Shown piece by piece: positions 23,329 to 31,399 of a stretch of DNA of 38,368 nt. Every line of letters starts with the position of its first letter. The stretch's first letter is position 1. This DNA is from Bacteroidia bacterium. Its GTDB lineage: Bacteria; Bacteroidota; Bacteroidia; B-17B0; Aurantibacillaceae. The DNA lies in the NCBI GenBank assembly GCA_020846335.1, contig JADLED010000216.1:1-38368 (forward strand). The letters are read 5' to 3'. The translations under genes were made by a program, and so were the position numbers. The notes beneath the pieces are model-generated. The model was not told the origin of the DNA and did no database searches. It saw nothing but the letters and a program-made list of their open reading frames with translations.

Positions 23329-24663
23329 CTAGGCACCAAATGTTAAACGGCTTCCAAATTCCGATTCATCAAAAACGCCATTGTTGTAAACCAGATGTCC
23401 GTTTACAAATGTTTTTTCGATACTGCTTTTAAAAGTGTGTCCTTCAAAGGGACTCCAGCCGCATTTGTATAATATGTTTTGTTTAGTAACAGTAGTTGGC
23501 TTGTGTAAATTTACCAATACCAAATCGGCAAAATAGCCTTCGCGAATGTAGCCCCTGTTTTGAATACGGAACAAATCGGCCACATTGTGACTCATTTTTT
23601 GCACCACTTTTTCGATGCTGATTTTTTTTGCATGATAAAAATCGAGCATGGCTAAAATGCTGTGTTGCACCAATGGTCCGCCACTTGGCGCCTGAAGGTA
23701 AGGAAGATTTTTTTCGTCGAGTGTGTGTGGTGCGTGGTCGGTGGCAATCACATCGATGGTGTCGTTTAAAACGGCTTCAAATATTTTTTCGCGGTCGAAG
23801 GCCGTTTTAACTGATGGATTCCATTTAATAAAATTGCCTTTGGTTTTATAATCTTCATCGCTAAACCATAAATGATGAATACAGGCTTCGGCGGTAATGC
23901 GTTTTTCTTTTAAGGGAATTTTGTTGCTAAACAAGGCCAGTTCTTTGGCAGTTGAAATGTGCAGTATATGCAAACGGGTGTTGTATTTTTTTGCCAAATC
24001 CACCGCCATGGATGAGGATTTATAACAGGCTTCTTCGCTACGAATAATTGGATGAAAATAAGCGGGTAGGTCTTCGCCGTATTGCTCCACAATGCGTTTT
24101 TGCGTTTCTTTTACCAATGGATCAAACTCACAGTGGGTGGCAATGAGGGCATTTACCTTTGAGAAAAAGCCTTCCAACACTTCCTGATGATCCACCAGCA
24201 TATCGCCGGTTGAAGAGCCCATAAAAATTTTGAGGCCACACACTTTCGAATAATCCACTTTAAGTGTTTCCTCAAGATTGTGATTGGTGCCGCCCATAAA
24301 AAACGAATAATTGGCCAGCGAACAAACCGCAGCGCGTTGGTATTTTTTTTCAAGTTCTACAACCGTTGTGCTTTGCGGATTGGTGTTGGGCATTTCCATG
24401 TAAGAGGTAACCCCCCCGGCCACAGCGGCTTTGGCTTCGGTGTAAATTTCGCCTTTGTGTGTGAGGCCCGGCTCACGAAAATGCACCTGATCGTCGATGG
24501 CACCAGGTAATAGAACCAGTCCTTCGGCGTTAATTTCTGTGGCACCCGCAACCGAATCAATGTGGCGGTCTATTTTAGAAATTATTTTATTTTCTATCAA
24601 AACGTCGTAAATGCCGGATTCACCTTCATTTACAACTGTGGCGTTTTTTATTAAGTATTTCAT
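23329..24663 (-). CDS. pyrC: dihydroorotase
   Basis: Cyclises carbamoyl aspartate to dihydroorotate in pyrimidine synthesis; a class-I-like amidohydrolase of 444 aa. Motifs are IDDQVHFREPGLTHKGE (57-72), EMPNTNPQST (90-99), LHILHIST, ATDHAPH (the metal-binding Asp) and the C-terminal ADLVLVNL. The usual HxH metal pair reads QVH, with Gln59 in place of the first His and H61 kept. I recall this as common in Bacteroidota dihydroorotases, but cannot check it here. The ATG is at 24663 with a TATTTTTG box one base upstream. suhB follows after one base. Confidence 0.92.
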   Translation of the reverse strand: MKYLIKNATVVNEGESGIYDVLIENKIISKIDRHIDSVAGATEINAEGLVLLPGAIDDQVHFREPGLTHKGEIYTEAKAAVAGGVTSYMEMPNTNPQSTTVVELEKKYQRAAVCSLANYSFFMGGTNHNLEETLKVDYSKVCGLKIFMGSSTGDMLVDHQEVLEGFFSKVNALIATHCEFDPLVKETQKRIVEQYGEDLPAYFHPIIRSEEACYKSSSMAVDLAKKYNTRLHILHISTAKELALFSNKIPLKEKRITAEACIHHLWFSDEDYKTKGNFIKWNPSVKTAFDREKIFEAVLNDTIDVIATDHAPHTLDEKNLPYLQAPSGGPLVQHSILAMLDFYHAKKISIEKVVQKMSHNVADLFRIQNRGYIREGYFADLVLVNLHKPTTVTKQNILYKCGWSPFEGHTFKSSIEKTFVNGHLVYNNGVFDESEFGSRLTFGA

Positions 24664-24664
24664 G

Positions 24665-24672
24665 CAAAAATA
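24665..24672 (-). promoter_or_regulatory. -7 box one base before the pyrC start
   Basis: On the reverse strand TATTTTTG is followed by C and the pyrC ATG. It matches TAnnTTTG exactly but would place the transcription start at or inside the start codon, giving a leaderless message if it is used. Confidence 0.35.
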
Positions 24673-24723
24673 TTCTAAGGTAAAGTTAGTCGAAATTTTA
24701 GAAATGTTGGTGAATAGAAGTTC

Positions 24724-24742
24724 ACAAATTGCTTGAATTTGT
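24724..24742. repeat. short inverted repeat between pyrC and the PhyH gene
   Basis: ACAAATT (24724-24730), a 5-nt loop GCTTG and AATTTGT (24736-24742) form perfect 7-bp arms. They lie in the 284-base divergent region, which otherwise holds no gene I can support. This may be an operator or chance in AT-rich DNA. Confidence 0.35.
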
Positions 24743-24843
24743 ACAGGAATTTAGTGACGAGTGATTACGAATTATTTTGTTCAGAAGATAATTATCAAAT
24801 CTCCGGTTGGAATAAACTTTCTTCTATAAGCATTTCTGAAATG

Positions 24844-24851
24844 TATTTTTG
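24844..24851 (+). promoter_or_regulatory. candidate -7 box for the PhyH gene
   Basis: TATTTTTG matches TAnnTTTG 96 nt before the ATG at 24948. No TTG at the usual -33 spacing is seen. Confidence 0.3.
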
Positions 24852-24947
24852 TGTTACATTTAATGTGTCAATGGGTATTTCCTTTTTATTGGAAAAGAGA
24901 ACACCTCAACCTTTAAGTAAAAATTTTATAGCCTTATCGTATCTCTA

Positions 24948-25664
24948 ATGGATTTGAATTCTTTAAAAGCCGAAATCTCCAAAAATGGATTTGCCTGTCT
25001 GCCGCCAATTTACTCTTCAGAGAAGGTGGATGAGATGCTCGACTGTATCGGCGCCGCGGTAAGTGCAGGTCAGGCCTTTCGAAAGACAGAAGATGTTTTT
25101 GCCATTCGTTGTTTTTTGCGTGAGGTTCCTGGTATCAGTGATTTAATTTTTACGGCAGAAATGAAAACGATGATTCGCCAGAATTTTGGAGAAAATTATT
25201 TTGTTATTAAATCCATTTATTTCGATAAGCCACCCACTTCCAATTGGTTTGTTTCTTACCATCAGGATTTATCAATATCCATAAAAGAAAAAGCAGAAAC
25301 CCCGGGTTATAGCCGCTGGACAGTTAAACCCGGTTATTTTAATGTTCAACCACCGGTTTCTGTTCTTGAATCGGTTTACACCCTTCGCATACATTTAGAC
25401 GAAACTGACGGGCAAAATGGCGCACTAAAAGTAATTAAGGGTTCACATAAAAATGGAATTTTAAGACCCGAAAAAAATACTCATTGGAATGGGGAAGAAG
25501 TGACTTGTAACGTTCAACGCGGCGGCATCATGGTAATGAAGCCATTATTATTTCATAGTTCGGGTCGCACCACCAATGGGCTTCGCCGAAGGGTTATTCA
25601 CCTTGAACTTTCGAACACCAATTTGCCGGCACCGCTACAATGGCAGGAATGGCAGAGCATATAG
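24948..25664 (+). CDS. phytanoyl-CoA dioxygenase (PhyH) family protein
   Basis: Fe(II)/2-oxoglutarate-dependent oxygenase, 238 aa, of the PhyH superfamily. The iron triad is visible: H105 and D107 in YHQDLSI, and H203 in LLFHSSGRTTN. R213 or R214 is suited to bind 2-oxoglutarate. The core LRIHLDETDGQNGALKVIKGSHKNG (146-170) is the typical double-stranded beta-helix segment. The substrate is unknown; members hydroxylate lipids, ectoine, halogenated metabolites and other small molecules. It stands between divergent pyrC and the PqqB-like gene, with 49 bases to the latter. Confidence 0.9.
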   Translation: MDLNSLKAEISKNGFACLPPIYSSEKVDEMLDCIGAAVSAGQAFRKTEDVFAIRCFLREVPGISDLIFTAEMKTMIRQNFGENYFVIKSIYFDKPPTSNWFVSYHQDLSISIKEKAETPGYSRWTVKPGYFNVQPPVSVLESVYTLRIHLDETDGQNGALKVIKGSHKNGILRPEKNTHWNGEEVTCNVQRGGIMVMKPLLFHSSGRTTNGLRRRVIHLELSNTNLPAPLQWQEWQSI

Positions 25665-25713
25665 TATCAGACATTTTACGTACCTTAAGTTCTGAATTCA
25701 AAGTTTGTAAGAC

Positions 25714-26688
25714 ATGAAATGCATCTTCCGGTTTTCTTTGCTGTTTGCTTTCTGCTTTTTAATGAGCACCTGTAAAGAGCCTCATACCGAAAGTGAGTCG
25801 GTTCCTCCAAAGCAACATGTGAGCACAGCCACAATCATTGTTTTGGGCACAATTCAAGACGGAGGCTCGCCCCACGCCGGTTGCAAAAAAGCATGTTGTC
25901 AATCTCTTTTCAATCACCCTGACACCAATCGCAAAGTGGTTTGTTTGGGTTTGTTAGATTACAAGTACAAACAAACCTGGATGTTGGAGGCAACTCCCGA
26001 CATATCCACTCAAATGAAGGAACTTAAAACCTTTGCCGGATTTTCGGACAAGGAAACACCTGATGGTATTTTTTTAACACATGCTCACATAGGTCATTAC
26101 ACAGGACTCATGCAGCTTGGCCGCGAAGTGATGAATGCAAAGGGAGTTCAAGTGTTTACAATGCCCCGAATGAAAACATTTTTAGAAACCAACGGCCCAT
26201 GGAGTCAGCTTGTAACACTTCATAATATTGAATTAAACGAATTAAAGGAAAACGAAGGCAAATCACTGTCGCCGAACTTCACTGTTAGTGCTTTTACGGT
26301 GCCGCACCGCGACGAGTTTTCTGAAACAGTGGGCTACATTATTAAGGGACCACATAAAAGTGCCCTGTTTATTCCTGATATTGATAAATGGGAAAAATGG
26401 AACAAAAGTATTATTGATGAAATAAAAAAAGTTGATTTTGCCTTTTTAGATGCAACCTTTTATAGCGGTGAGGAGATTAATAACCGTAACATCAAAGAAA
26501 TTCCGCACCCCTTTGTATTAGAAAGCATGGAACTTTTTAAATCGCTCTCAGCTAAAGAAAAAGCGAAGATCTATTTTATTCATTTTAATCACACCAATCC
26601 CTTGTTAATTCAGGAAAGTGAGGCGACCACAAAATTGAAGGCTGCCGGATTTAATGTAGCAGAAAAAGGAATGAAGTTTGATTTATAA
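25714..26688 (+). CDS. PqqB-like MBL-fold metallo-hydrolase, probable lipoprotein
   Basis: Metallo-beta-lactamase-fold protein of 324 aa resembling PqqB. A signal sequence ends at a cysteine (MSTC, C20), suggesting a lipoprotein, though the lipobox is imperfect. The mature part begins with the PqqB-type block IIVLGTIQDGGSPHAGCKKACC (41-62), a Gly/Cys motif with C57, C61 and C62. LTHAHIGHYTG (121-131) is the metal motif, with G127 where classical MBL enzymes have Asp. Later metal positions are in VPHRDEFSE, FIPDIDKW and IHFNHTNP. No other pqq genes are nearby, so it is unlikely to serve PQQ synthesis. It is convergent with the ABC exporter, 4 bases apart. Confidence 0.85.
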   Translation: MKCIFRFSLLFAFCFLMSTCKEPHTESESVPPKQHVSTATIIVLGTIQDGGSPHAGCKKACCQSLFNHPDTNRKVVCLGLLDYKYKQTWMLEATPDISTQMKELKTFAGFSDKETPDGIFLTHAHIGHYTGLMQLGREVMNAKGVQVFTMPRMKTFLETNGPWSQLVTLHNIELNELKENEGKSLSPNFTVSAFTVPHRDEFSETVGYIIKGPHKSALFIPDIDKWEKWNKSIIDEIKKVDFAFLDATFYSGEEINNRNIKEIPHPFVLESMELFKSLSAKEKAKIYFIHFNHTNPLLIQESEATTKLKAAGFNVAEKGMKFDL

Positions 26689-26692
26689 GCAC

Positions 26693-28429
26693 TTAATGTC
26701 CCTGCATTTTATCCAGTTCGGCATAATTTTTTCCCAGGCGCAGTAATTCGTCGTGAGTACCCATTTCGGCAATTTCGCCCTCTTTTAAATACAAAATTAA
26801 ATCGGCATTTTTTATACTCGAAATTCGGTGACTGATAATGATGCTGGTACGGTTTTGCATTTCATTTTTTAAATTGCTTAAAATAAGTTCTTCGGTTTCG
26901 CTGTCAACCGCGCTCAAACAATCGTCGAAAATTAAAATTTGCGGTTTATTAATAATGGCTCGAGCAATACTAATGCGTTGTTTTTGGCCACCACTCAGGG
27001 TAATTCCACGTTCGCCCACCATGGTTTCAAACTTTTCGGCAAAGCCCATAATGTTATCGTACACACCCGCCTGTTTAGCCGCCCGCTCAATTTCGGGTCG
27101 GTCGGTTTTATTGCTACTTCCAAAGGCAATGTTATTGGCCACGGTATCGCTGAACAAAAAAACTTCCTGCGGCACCACGCCTAAATTTTTTCGCAACAAA
27201 TGCAGGTTGTGAGCTTTAATGTTTTTTCCATCCACTAAAATTTCACCTTCATTACAATCATACATTCTGCTTAAAAGTGTTACGAGGCTCGATTTGCCAC
27301 TGGCCACCTGTCCGGTAATTCCAAGCGATTGTCCCTGTTTTAAATTAAAGGAAATGTTTTTCAGCGCATTAATGTTGTTTTCGGGATAGGTAAAACTCAC
27401 GTTCTTAAATTCAATATCGCCCAAAACAGGATACACCTCCGAATTGGCACTCACAATAACCGGTTGTTGTTTTAAAAATTCGTTAATGCGTTCCTGCGAG
27501 GCCGTGGCGCGTTGAATGAGCGAAGTTACCCAGCCCAGTGAGGCAAAGGGCCAGGTGAGGCGGAATACGTACAAAATAAATTCGGTAATGTTTCCGGGTT
27601 CTATTTTTCCTTCAATGGCCAAGGTGCCGCCATACCAAACGGTCATCAGCACACTTAGTCCAACCATTAAAGCCATCACAGGGGTAAAAAAAGCTTCGGT
27701 AGTAGCCAGTTTCAGAGCTGTTTTTTTATACACCTCATTTTTTTCTTTCATTTGATTCACAAAAAATGTTTCGCGCGCATAGGCTTTAATAACGCGTATG
27801 GCACTAAATGTTTCCTGCGTTTGCGTGGTCAGGGCGCCCAGTTCGGCCTGCACGCGGCCACTTTGTTTGTTTATTAAATCCGATACCTTGTAAATAATAA
27901 TGGATAAAATGGGCAATGGTAAAAATACCAAGAGCGTTAAACGGGCATTTACATTCAACATAAAAATAAGAATGGTTACTGTGGTTACCAGCGTGTTGGC
28001 CAAATACATAATGGCCGGTCCGGTGTACATGCGCACCTTGCCCACGTCTTCGCTGATGCGGTTCATAAGGTCGCCGGTGGTATGATTTTTGTAAAACCCT
28101 GCATCCAATGCCTGATAATGCTGATAGATTTCGTTTTTTTGATCGTACTCAATGTGTCGGCTCATTACAATAATGGTTTGCCGCATCAAAAACATAAACA
28201 AACCGCTCGAAAGCGCCAGTCCTGTTAATGTTAAGCCGTATTTAATAAATACCAGGCTGTCTTCCGACTTACCGTTTTTAAAAATTTCGAGGATTTTATT
28301 GGTGCCGTTTCTCACAATCACCCCCTGATAGGTGCCCAAAATTGTGGATAAAGACACAAACAAAAGGCCGCCCAAAAAGTGCCATTTGTATTTTTTAAAA
28401 TAGGGATTTAATACCTTGAGATGTAACAC
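26693..28429 (-). CDS. ABC exporter, fused permease and ATPase (MdlB-like)
   Basis: Half-transporter of 578 aa from the chosen start: a six-helix membrane domain (about 1-315) followed by an ATPase domain. Walker A is GQVASGKSS, the signature is LSGGQKQRISIARA, the Q-loop region is VVPQEVFLFSD, and the H-loop is IISHRISS. Walker B is ILIFDD followed by CLSAVD, with Asp where most exporters have the catalytic Glu. That substitution is seen in MdlA/MdlB-like half-transporters and suggests it pairs with a second subunit. I chose GTG 28429 (MLHLKVLNPYFKKYKW) over TTG 28498 because a TACTTTTG box sits 4 nt before the GTG and the first 23 residues look uncharacteristic. The substrate is unknown. 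Confidence 0.87.
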   Translation of the reverse strand: MLHLKVLNPYFKKYKWHFLGGLLFVSLSTILGTYQGVIVRNGTNKILEIFKNGKSEDSLVFIKYGLTLTGLALSSGLFMFLMRQTIIVMSRHIEYDQKNEIYQHYQALDAGFYKNHTTGDLMNRISEDVGKVRMYTGPAIMYLANTLVTTVTILIFMLNVNARLTLLVFLPLPILSIIIYKVSDLINKQSGRVQAELGALTTQTQETFSAIRVIKAYARETFFVNQMKEKNEVYKKTALKLATTEAFFTPVMALMVGLSVLMTVWYGGTLAIEGKIEPGNITEFILYVFRLTWPFASLGWVTSLIQRATASQERINEFLKQQPVIVSANSEVYPVLGDIEFKNVSFTYPENNINALKNISFNLKQGQSLGITGQVASGKSSLVTLLSRMYDCNEGEILVDGKNIKAHNLHLLRKNLGVVPQEVFLFSDTVANNIAFGSSNKTDRPEIERAAKQAGVYDNIMGFAEKFETMVGERGITLSGGQKQRISIARAIINKPQILIFDDCLSAVDSETEELILSNLKNEMQNRTSIIISHRISSIKNADLILYLKEGEIAEMGTHDELLRLGKNYAELDKMQGH

Positions 28430-28433
28430 CCCG

Positions 28434-28441
28434 CAAAAGTA
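28434..28441 (-). promoter_or_regulatory. -7 box 4 nt before the ABC exporter GTG
   Basis: On the reverse strand TACTTTTG, then CGGG, then GTG (28429). This is the same spacing and start codon as at smpB. It supports the shorter reading frame and a leaderless transcript. Confidence 0.4.
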
Positions 28442-28482
28442 ATCTTTTAGCCTGTAAAGCGCATGGAATGTGTATAATTCTT

Positions 28483-28512
28483 TTGTATATTGTTGCAATA
28501 AACATACCTTTG
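28483..28512 (+). promoter_or_regulatory. promoter of the leucine dehydrogenase gene
   Basis: A TTG at 28483-28485 (within TTTTG) and TACCTTTG at 28505-28512 are separated by 19 nt. This matches the Bacteroidota consensus TTG-N(17-23)-TAnnTTTG in both boxes and spacing. Transcription would start near 28518, leaving about 16 nt of leader before the ATG at 28534. It is the best promoter match in the window. Confidence 0.75.
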
Positions 28513-28533
28513 ACGACTTGAATTAAGAATTTT

Positions 28534-29637
28534 ATGGAAGTAAAAATTTTAAATAACAACAACATATCCGAAAATCCGGTTATAGGCCAAATGGGGCTTT
28601 ACAACCACGAGCAATTATTATTTTGCAACGACAATGCCACGGGCCTCAAAGCCATTATTGCCGTTCACAACACGGTGCTTGGCCCTTCGCTGGGTGGCAC
28701 ACGCATGTGGAATTACAATAACGAAATGGAAGCGCTCAACGACGTTCTGCGTTTATCACGTGGCATGACCTATAAGTCTTCTGTTGCAGGATTAAACCTT
28801 GGTGGTGGCAAAGCCGTTATTATTGGTGATGCTAAAAAAATTAAGAGCGAAGCCCTGTTGCGCCGTTTCGGAAAATTTGTAAACAGTTTGGGTGGAAAAT
28901 ACATTACCGCCGAAGATGTGGCCATGACCAGCCGCGACATGGAAATAATTAAAATGGAAACAGACCACGTGAGCGGTTTGCCCGAAAACATGGGTGGTAG
29001 CGGCGATCCAAGCCCGGTTACTGCTTATGGTGTGTATGTGAGCATGAAAGCAAGTGCCCGCGAAACATGGGGAAGCGACAGTCTCAGTGGTAAAAAAGTA
29101 TTAGTGCAGGGCATTGGTCACGTAGGCGAAGTATTGGTGAGCCATTTAACCAAAGAAGGTGCAAAAGTTTACATTAACGATATTAGCGAAGAACGCCTGA
29201 AAGCTGCTGCCGACAAGTACAAGGCAGAAGTGGTGACTGCCGATAAAATGTTTGATCTGGACATTGACATTTATGCTCCCTGCGCTTTGGGTGCAACCGT
29301 AAACGATGATACCCTTAGCCGCCTCAAATGCCGTATTATTTGCGGTGCCGCCAACAATCAATTGGCCGATGAAAAAATTCATGGTGAAAGAGTGGGAAGT
29401 CAGGGGATTTTATATGCTCCGGACTATGTGGTGAATGCCGGTGGAATTATTAATGTGTACTACGAACTGGAAGGCTATAACCGCGAGCGCGCCATGTCTC
29501 ATGCCGAAAAAATTTACGATACAACGTTCAATTTGTTTCAGTTGGCTAAAAAGGAAGGCATTCCAACCTACATGGCTGCCAACCGTTTGGGCGAACAACG
29601 CATTGAAGCCATTGCAAGAATTAATGCCGTACTATAA
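28534..29637 (+). CDS. ldh: leucine (branched-chain amino acid) dehydrogenase
   Basis: NAD-dependent oxidative deamination of leucine, valine and isoleucine to 2-oxo acids; Glu/Leu/Phe/Val dehydrogenase family, 367 aa. The substrate-binding and catalytic lysines are in RGMTYKSSVAGLNLGGGKAVIIGD (K81 and K93, as in Bacillus-type enzymes). GGTRMWNY is the typical start of the substrate domain, and LVQGIGHVGE carries the GxGxxG of the NAD domain. The length and motifs fit leucine rather than glutamate dehydrogenase. It has its own clear promoter and is divergent from the ABC exporter. nusB follows 77 bases downstream, across a short repeat. Confidence 0.94.
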   Translation: MEVKILNNNNISENPVIGQMGLYNHEQLLFCNDNATGLKAIIAVHNTVLGPSLGGTRMWNYNNEMEALNDVLRLSRGMTYKSSVAGLNLGGGKAVIIGDAKKIKSEALLRRFGKFVNSLGGKYITAEDVAMTSRDMEIIKMETDHVSGLPENMGGSGDPSPVTAYGVYVSMKASARETWGSDSLSGKKVLVQGIGHVGEVLVSHLTKEGAKVYINDISEERLKAAADKYKAEVVTADKMFDLDIDIYAPCALGATVNDDTLSRLKCRIICGAANNQLADEKIHGERVGSQGILYAPDYVVNAGGIINVYYELEGYNRERAMSHAEKIYDTTFNLFQLAKKEGIPTYMAANRLGEQRIEAIARINAVL

Positions 29638-29642
29638 GATTA

Positions 29643-29678
29643 AGATTTAAGAACAGAGATTTAAGAAGTGTAAATCTC
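29643..29678. repeat. 14-bp-period repeat with hairpin before nusB
   Basis: AGATTTAAGAA occurs at 29643-29653 and again at 29657-29667, a period of 14. The second copy also forms an inverted repeat, GAGATTTA (29656-29663) / TAAATCTC (29671-29678), with a 7-nt loop. The period and composition resemble the GAGACAAGATTCAA units elsewhere, with about 9 of 14 positions shared, so it may be a decayed relative. No T-tract follows. Confidence 0.6.
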
Positions 29679-29714
29679 ACCCTTAAATACAAAATCTAAT
29701 TTCTAAAACGAAAT

Positions 29715-30653
29715 ATGTTAAACAGGAGATTTTTAAGAATAAAGGTAATGCAGGCTTTGTACGCCTATTTTCAACACGAAAAGGCCAATGTCGCTCAGTT
29801 TGAAAAGGAACTCAACAAAAGTCTGGACAAGATTTACGAACTATACCTTTCAATACTGGCGTTGCTGGGCGATTTGCACCACATCTCCCTGTTGGTAATC
29901 GACGAAAAGCGTAATAAGCGTTTGCCCATTGCCGAAGACCTTAATCCGAATTTAAAATTTGCCCGCAACAAACTACTCATTGGCATTGTTGAAAACAAAG
30001 AACTTCAGTCGCAAATAGAAAAAAGAAAAATTTCGTGGCAGGGCGATTTTGACTTGGTACGTAAAATGTTTAACGATTTGCGTAACACCGAACTCTATAC
30101 CAATTACCTCGCCTCTAACACACTTAGTTTGGAAGACGATCGCAATTTTGTGGTGCAGTTAATTACTACCTATCTGAGCGAAAACGAAGTGCTCATTAGT
30201 TTGTTTGAAGAAAAAAACATTCACTGGGCCGACGATACTTTTGTGGCCTTCAATTCTGTTATCCGTAACCTCGAGGATTTTAACGGCGAGTTTCAATTGC
30301 AACCTTTGTTGAAAGACGAAAAGGATGATTTACATTTTATGAGCAGCCTCTTCAACAAAACCATTCTCTATAAACAAGAGTTTGAGGAGTTGATCGGTCG
30401 CCACACCCAAAACTGGGAAGTGGAGCGCATTGCCAACATGGACATGCTGTTGATGGAAATGGCCCTGGCTGAAATTCTTTACATTCCAAGTGTGCCGGTT
30501 AAGGCATCACTTAATGAATATATTGATATTAGTAAGGAATACAGCACGCCCAATAGCAAAATATTTGTAAACGGTGTGTTGGATAAAATTATTGCGGAAT
30601 TAAAACGCGATAATAAAATCAATAAAGCCGGCAGGGGATTAAAAGAAAGCTAA
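29715..30653 (+). CDS. nusB: transcription antitermination factor NusB (long form)
   Basis: RNA-binding antitermination factor that works with NusE/S10 on rRNA operons. The protein is 312 aa, about twice the length of the E. coli NusB, as is usual in Bacteroidota. It begins MLNRRFLRIKVMQALYAYFQH, a NusB-like first helix. The recognisable NusB core is in the C-terminal third: WEVERIANMDMLLMEMALAEILYIPSVPVKASLNEYIDISKEYSTPNSKIFVNGVLDKI. The middle (about 30-200) is an extension rich in charged helices. It follows leucine dehydrogenase in the same direction and overlaps the convergent lpxH gene by 4 bases at the 3' end. Confidence 0.94.
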   Translation: MLNRRFLRIKVMQALYAYFQHEKANVAQFEKELNKSLDKIYELYLSILALLGDLHHISLLVIDEKRNKRLPIAEDLNPNLKFARNKLLIGIVENKELQSQIEKRKISWQGDFDLVRKMFNDLRNTELYTNYLASNTLSLEDDRNFVVQLITTYLSENEVLISLFEEKNIHWADDTFVAFNSVIRNLEDFNGEFQLQPLLKDEKDDLHFMSSLFNKTILYKQEFEELIGRHTQNWEVERIANMDMLLMEMALAEILYIPSVPVKASLNEYIDISKEYSTPNSKIFVNGVLDKIIAELKRDNKINKAGRGLKES

Positions 30654-31399
30654 GCTTCAAACTTTTTCAGTTCCAGATTTTCACCATCAAACACGGCGTA
30701 GGTGTTGTAGTTTATCCATTCACCCAGATTGATGTAACGGGCTTTTCCATCCACATCCAAATCCAAAGGCAGGTGACGGTGTCCAAAAATAAAATAATCC
30801 ACTTGCGTGGTTTTAAGCACTTCGCGGCTATATAAAAACAACCATTCGTTTTCGTTTCCTAAAAATTTTTCGTCGCTGTCGCCCGTAATTACCTTGCGGC
30901 GTTTGCTGCTTCTTTTGGCAATGTAAAAGGCCAGGTTAGGGTGCAGGCGACTAAATAGCCACTGGCAGGTTTTGCTGGCAAAAATTGTGCGCAGGAGTTT
31001 GTACCAGTTATCACCGGGGCCCAGGCCATCGCCGTGACTGATGTAAAATTTTTTACCACCAAATGTTGTTTGCAGGGTTTGGTGATGCACGGTCACATTC
31101 AGTTCATCGGTAAAATAATCCTTCATCCACAAATCGTGATTACCAATAAAAAAATGCACAGGAATGCCCGCATCTGTGAGTTCGGCAATTTTACCAAGCA
31201 GGCGCACCGTGCCTTTTGGTACCGTGTATTTGTATTCGTACCAAAAATCAAAAATATCGCCCACCAGGTAAATGGCCGCTGCATCGTGCTTAATGCTATC
31301 CAGCCAACGACACACCGTTTTTTCACGTTTCAAACTGCTTTCCTTACTTGGCACACCAAGATGAAAATCGGAGGCAAAATATATTTTTTTTGAGCTCAA
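30650..31399 (-). CDS. lpxH: UDP-2,3-diacylglucosamine diphosphatase
   Basis: Calcineurin-like phosphoesterase that converts UDP-diacylglucosamine to lipid X plus UMP in lipid A synthesis, acting at the cytoplasmic side of the inner membrane; 249 aa. Metal-site motifs in order are SDFHLG (D11, H13), GDIFDFW (D48), GNHD (86-89), SHGDG, and GHRHLP near the C-terminus. The start is TTG at 31399, overlapping the M1-peptidase TGA stop by two bases; no ATG precedes the first motif, so the TTG is required. It is the last gene of the minus-strand run and overlaps the end of nusB by 4 bases. Confidence 0.94.
   Translation of the reverse strand: MSSKKIYFASDFHLGVPSKESSLKREKTVCRWLDSIKHDAAAIYLVGDIFDFWYEYKYTVPKGTVRLLGKIAELTDAGIPVHFFIGNHDLWMKDYFTDELNVTVHHQTLQTTFGGKKFYISHGDGLGPGDNWYKLLRTIFASKTCQWLFSRLHPNLAFYIAKRSSKRRKVITGDSDEKFLGNENEWLFLYSREVLKTTQVDYFIFGHRHLPLDLDVDGKARYINLGEWINYNTYAVFDGENLELKKFEA

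Noticed and set aside
24733-24947. 71-residue frame between pyrC and the PhyH gene
   Set aside because: Starts with TTG, has no recognisable motif, ends exactly at the PhyH start, and the DNA looks like an AT-rich divergent promoter region.
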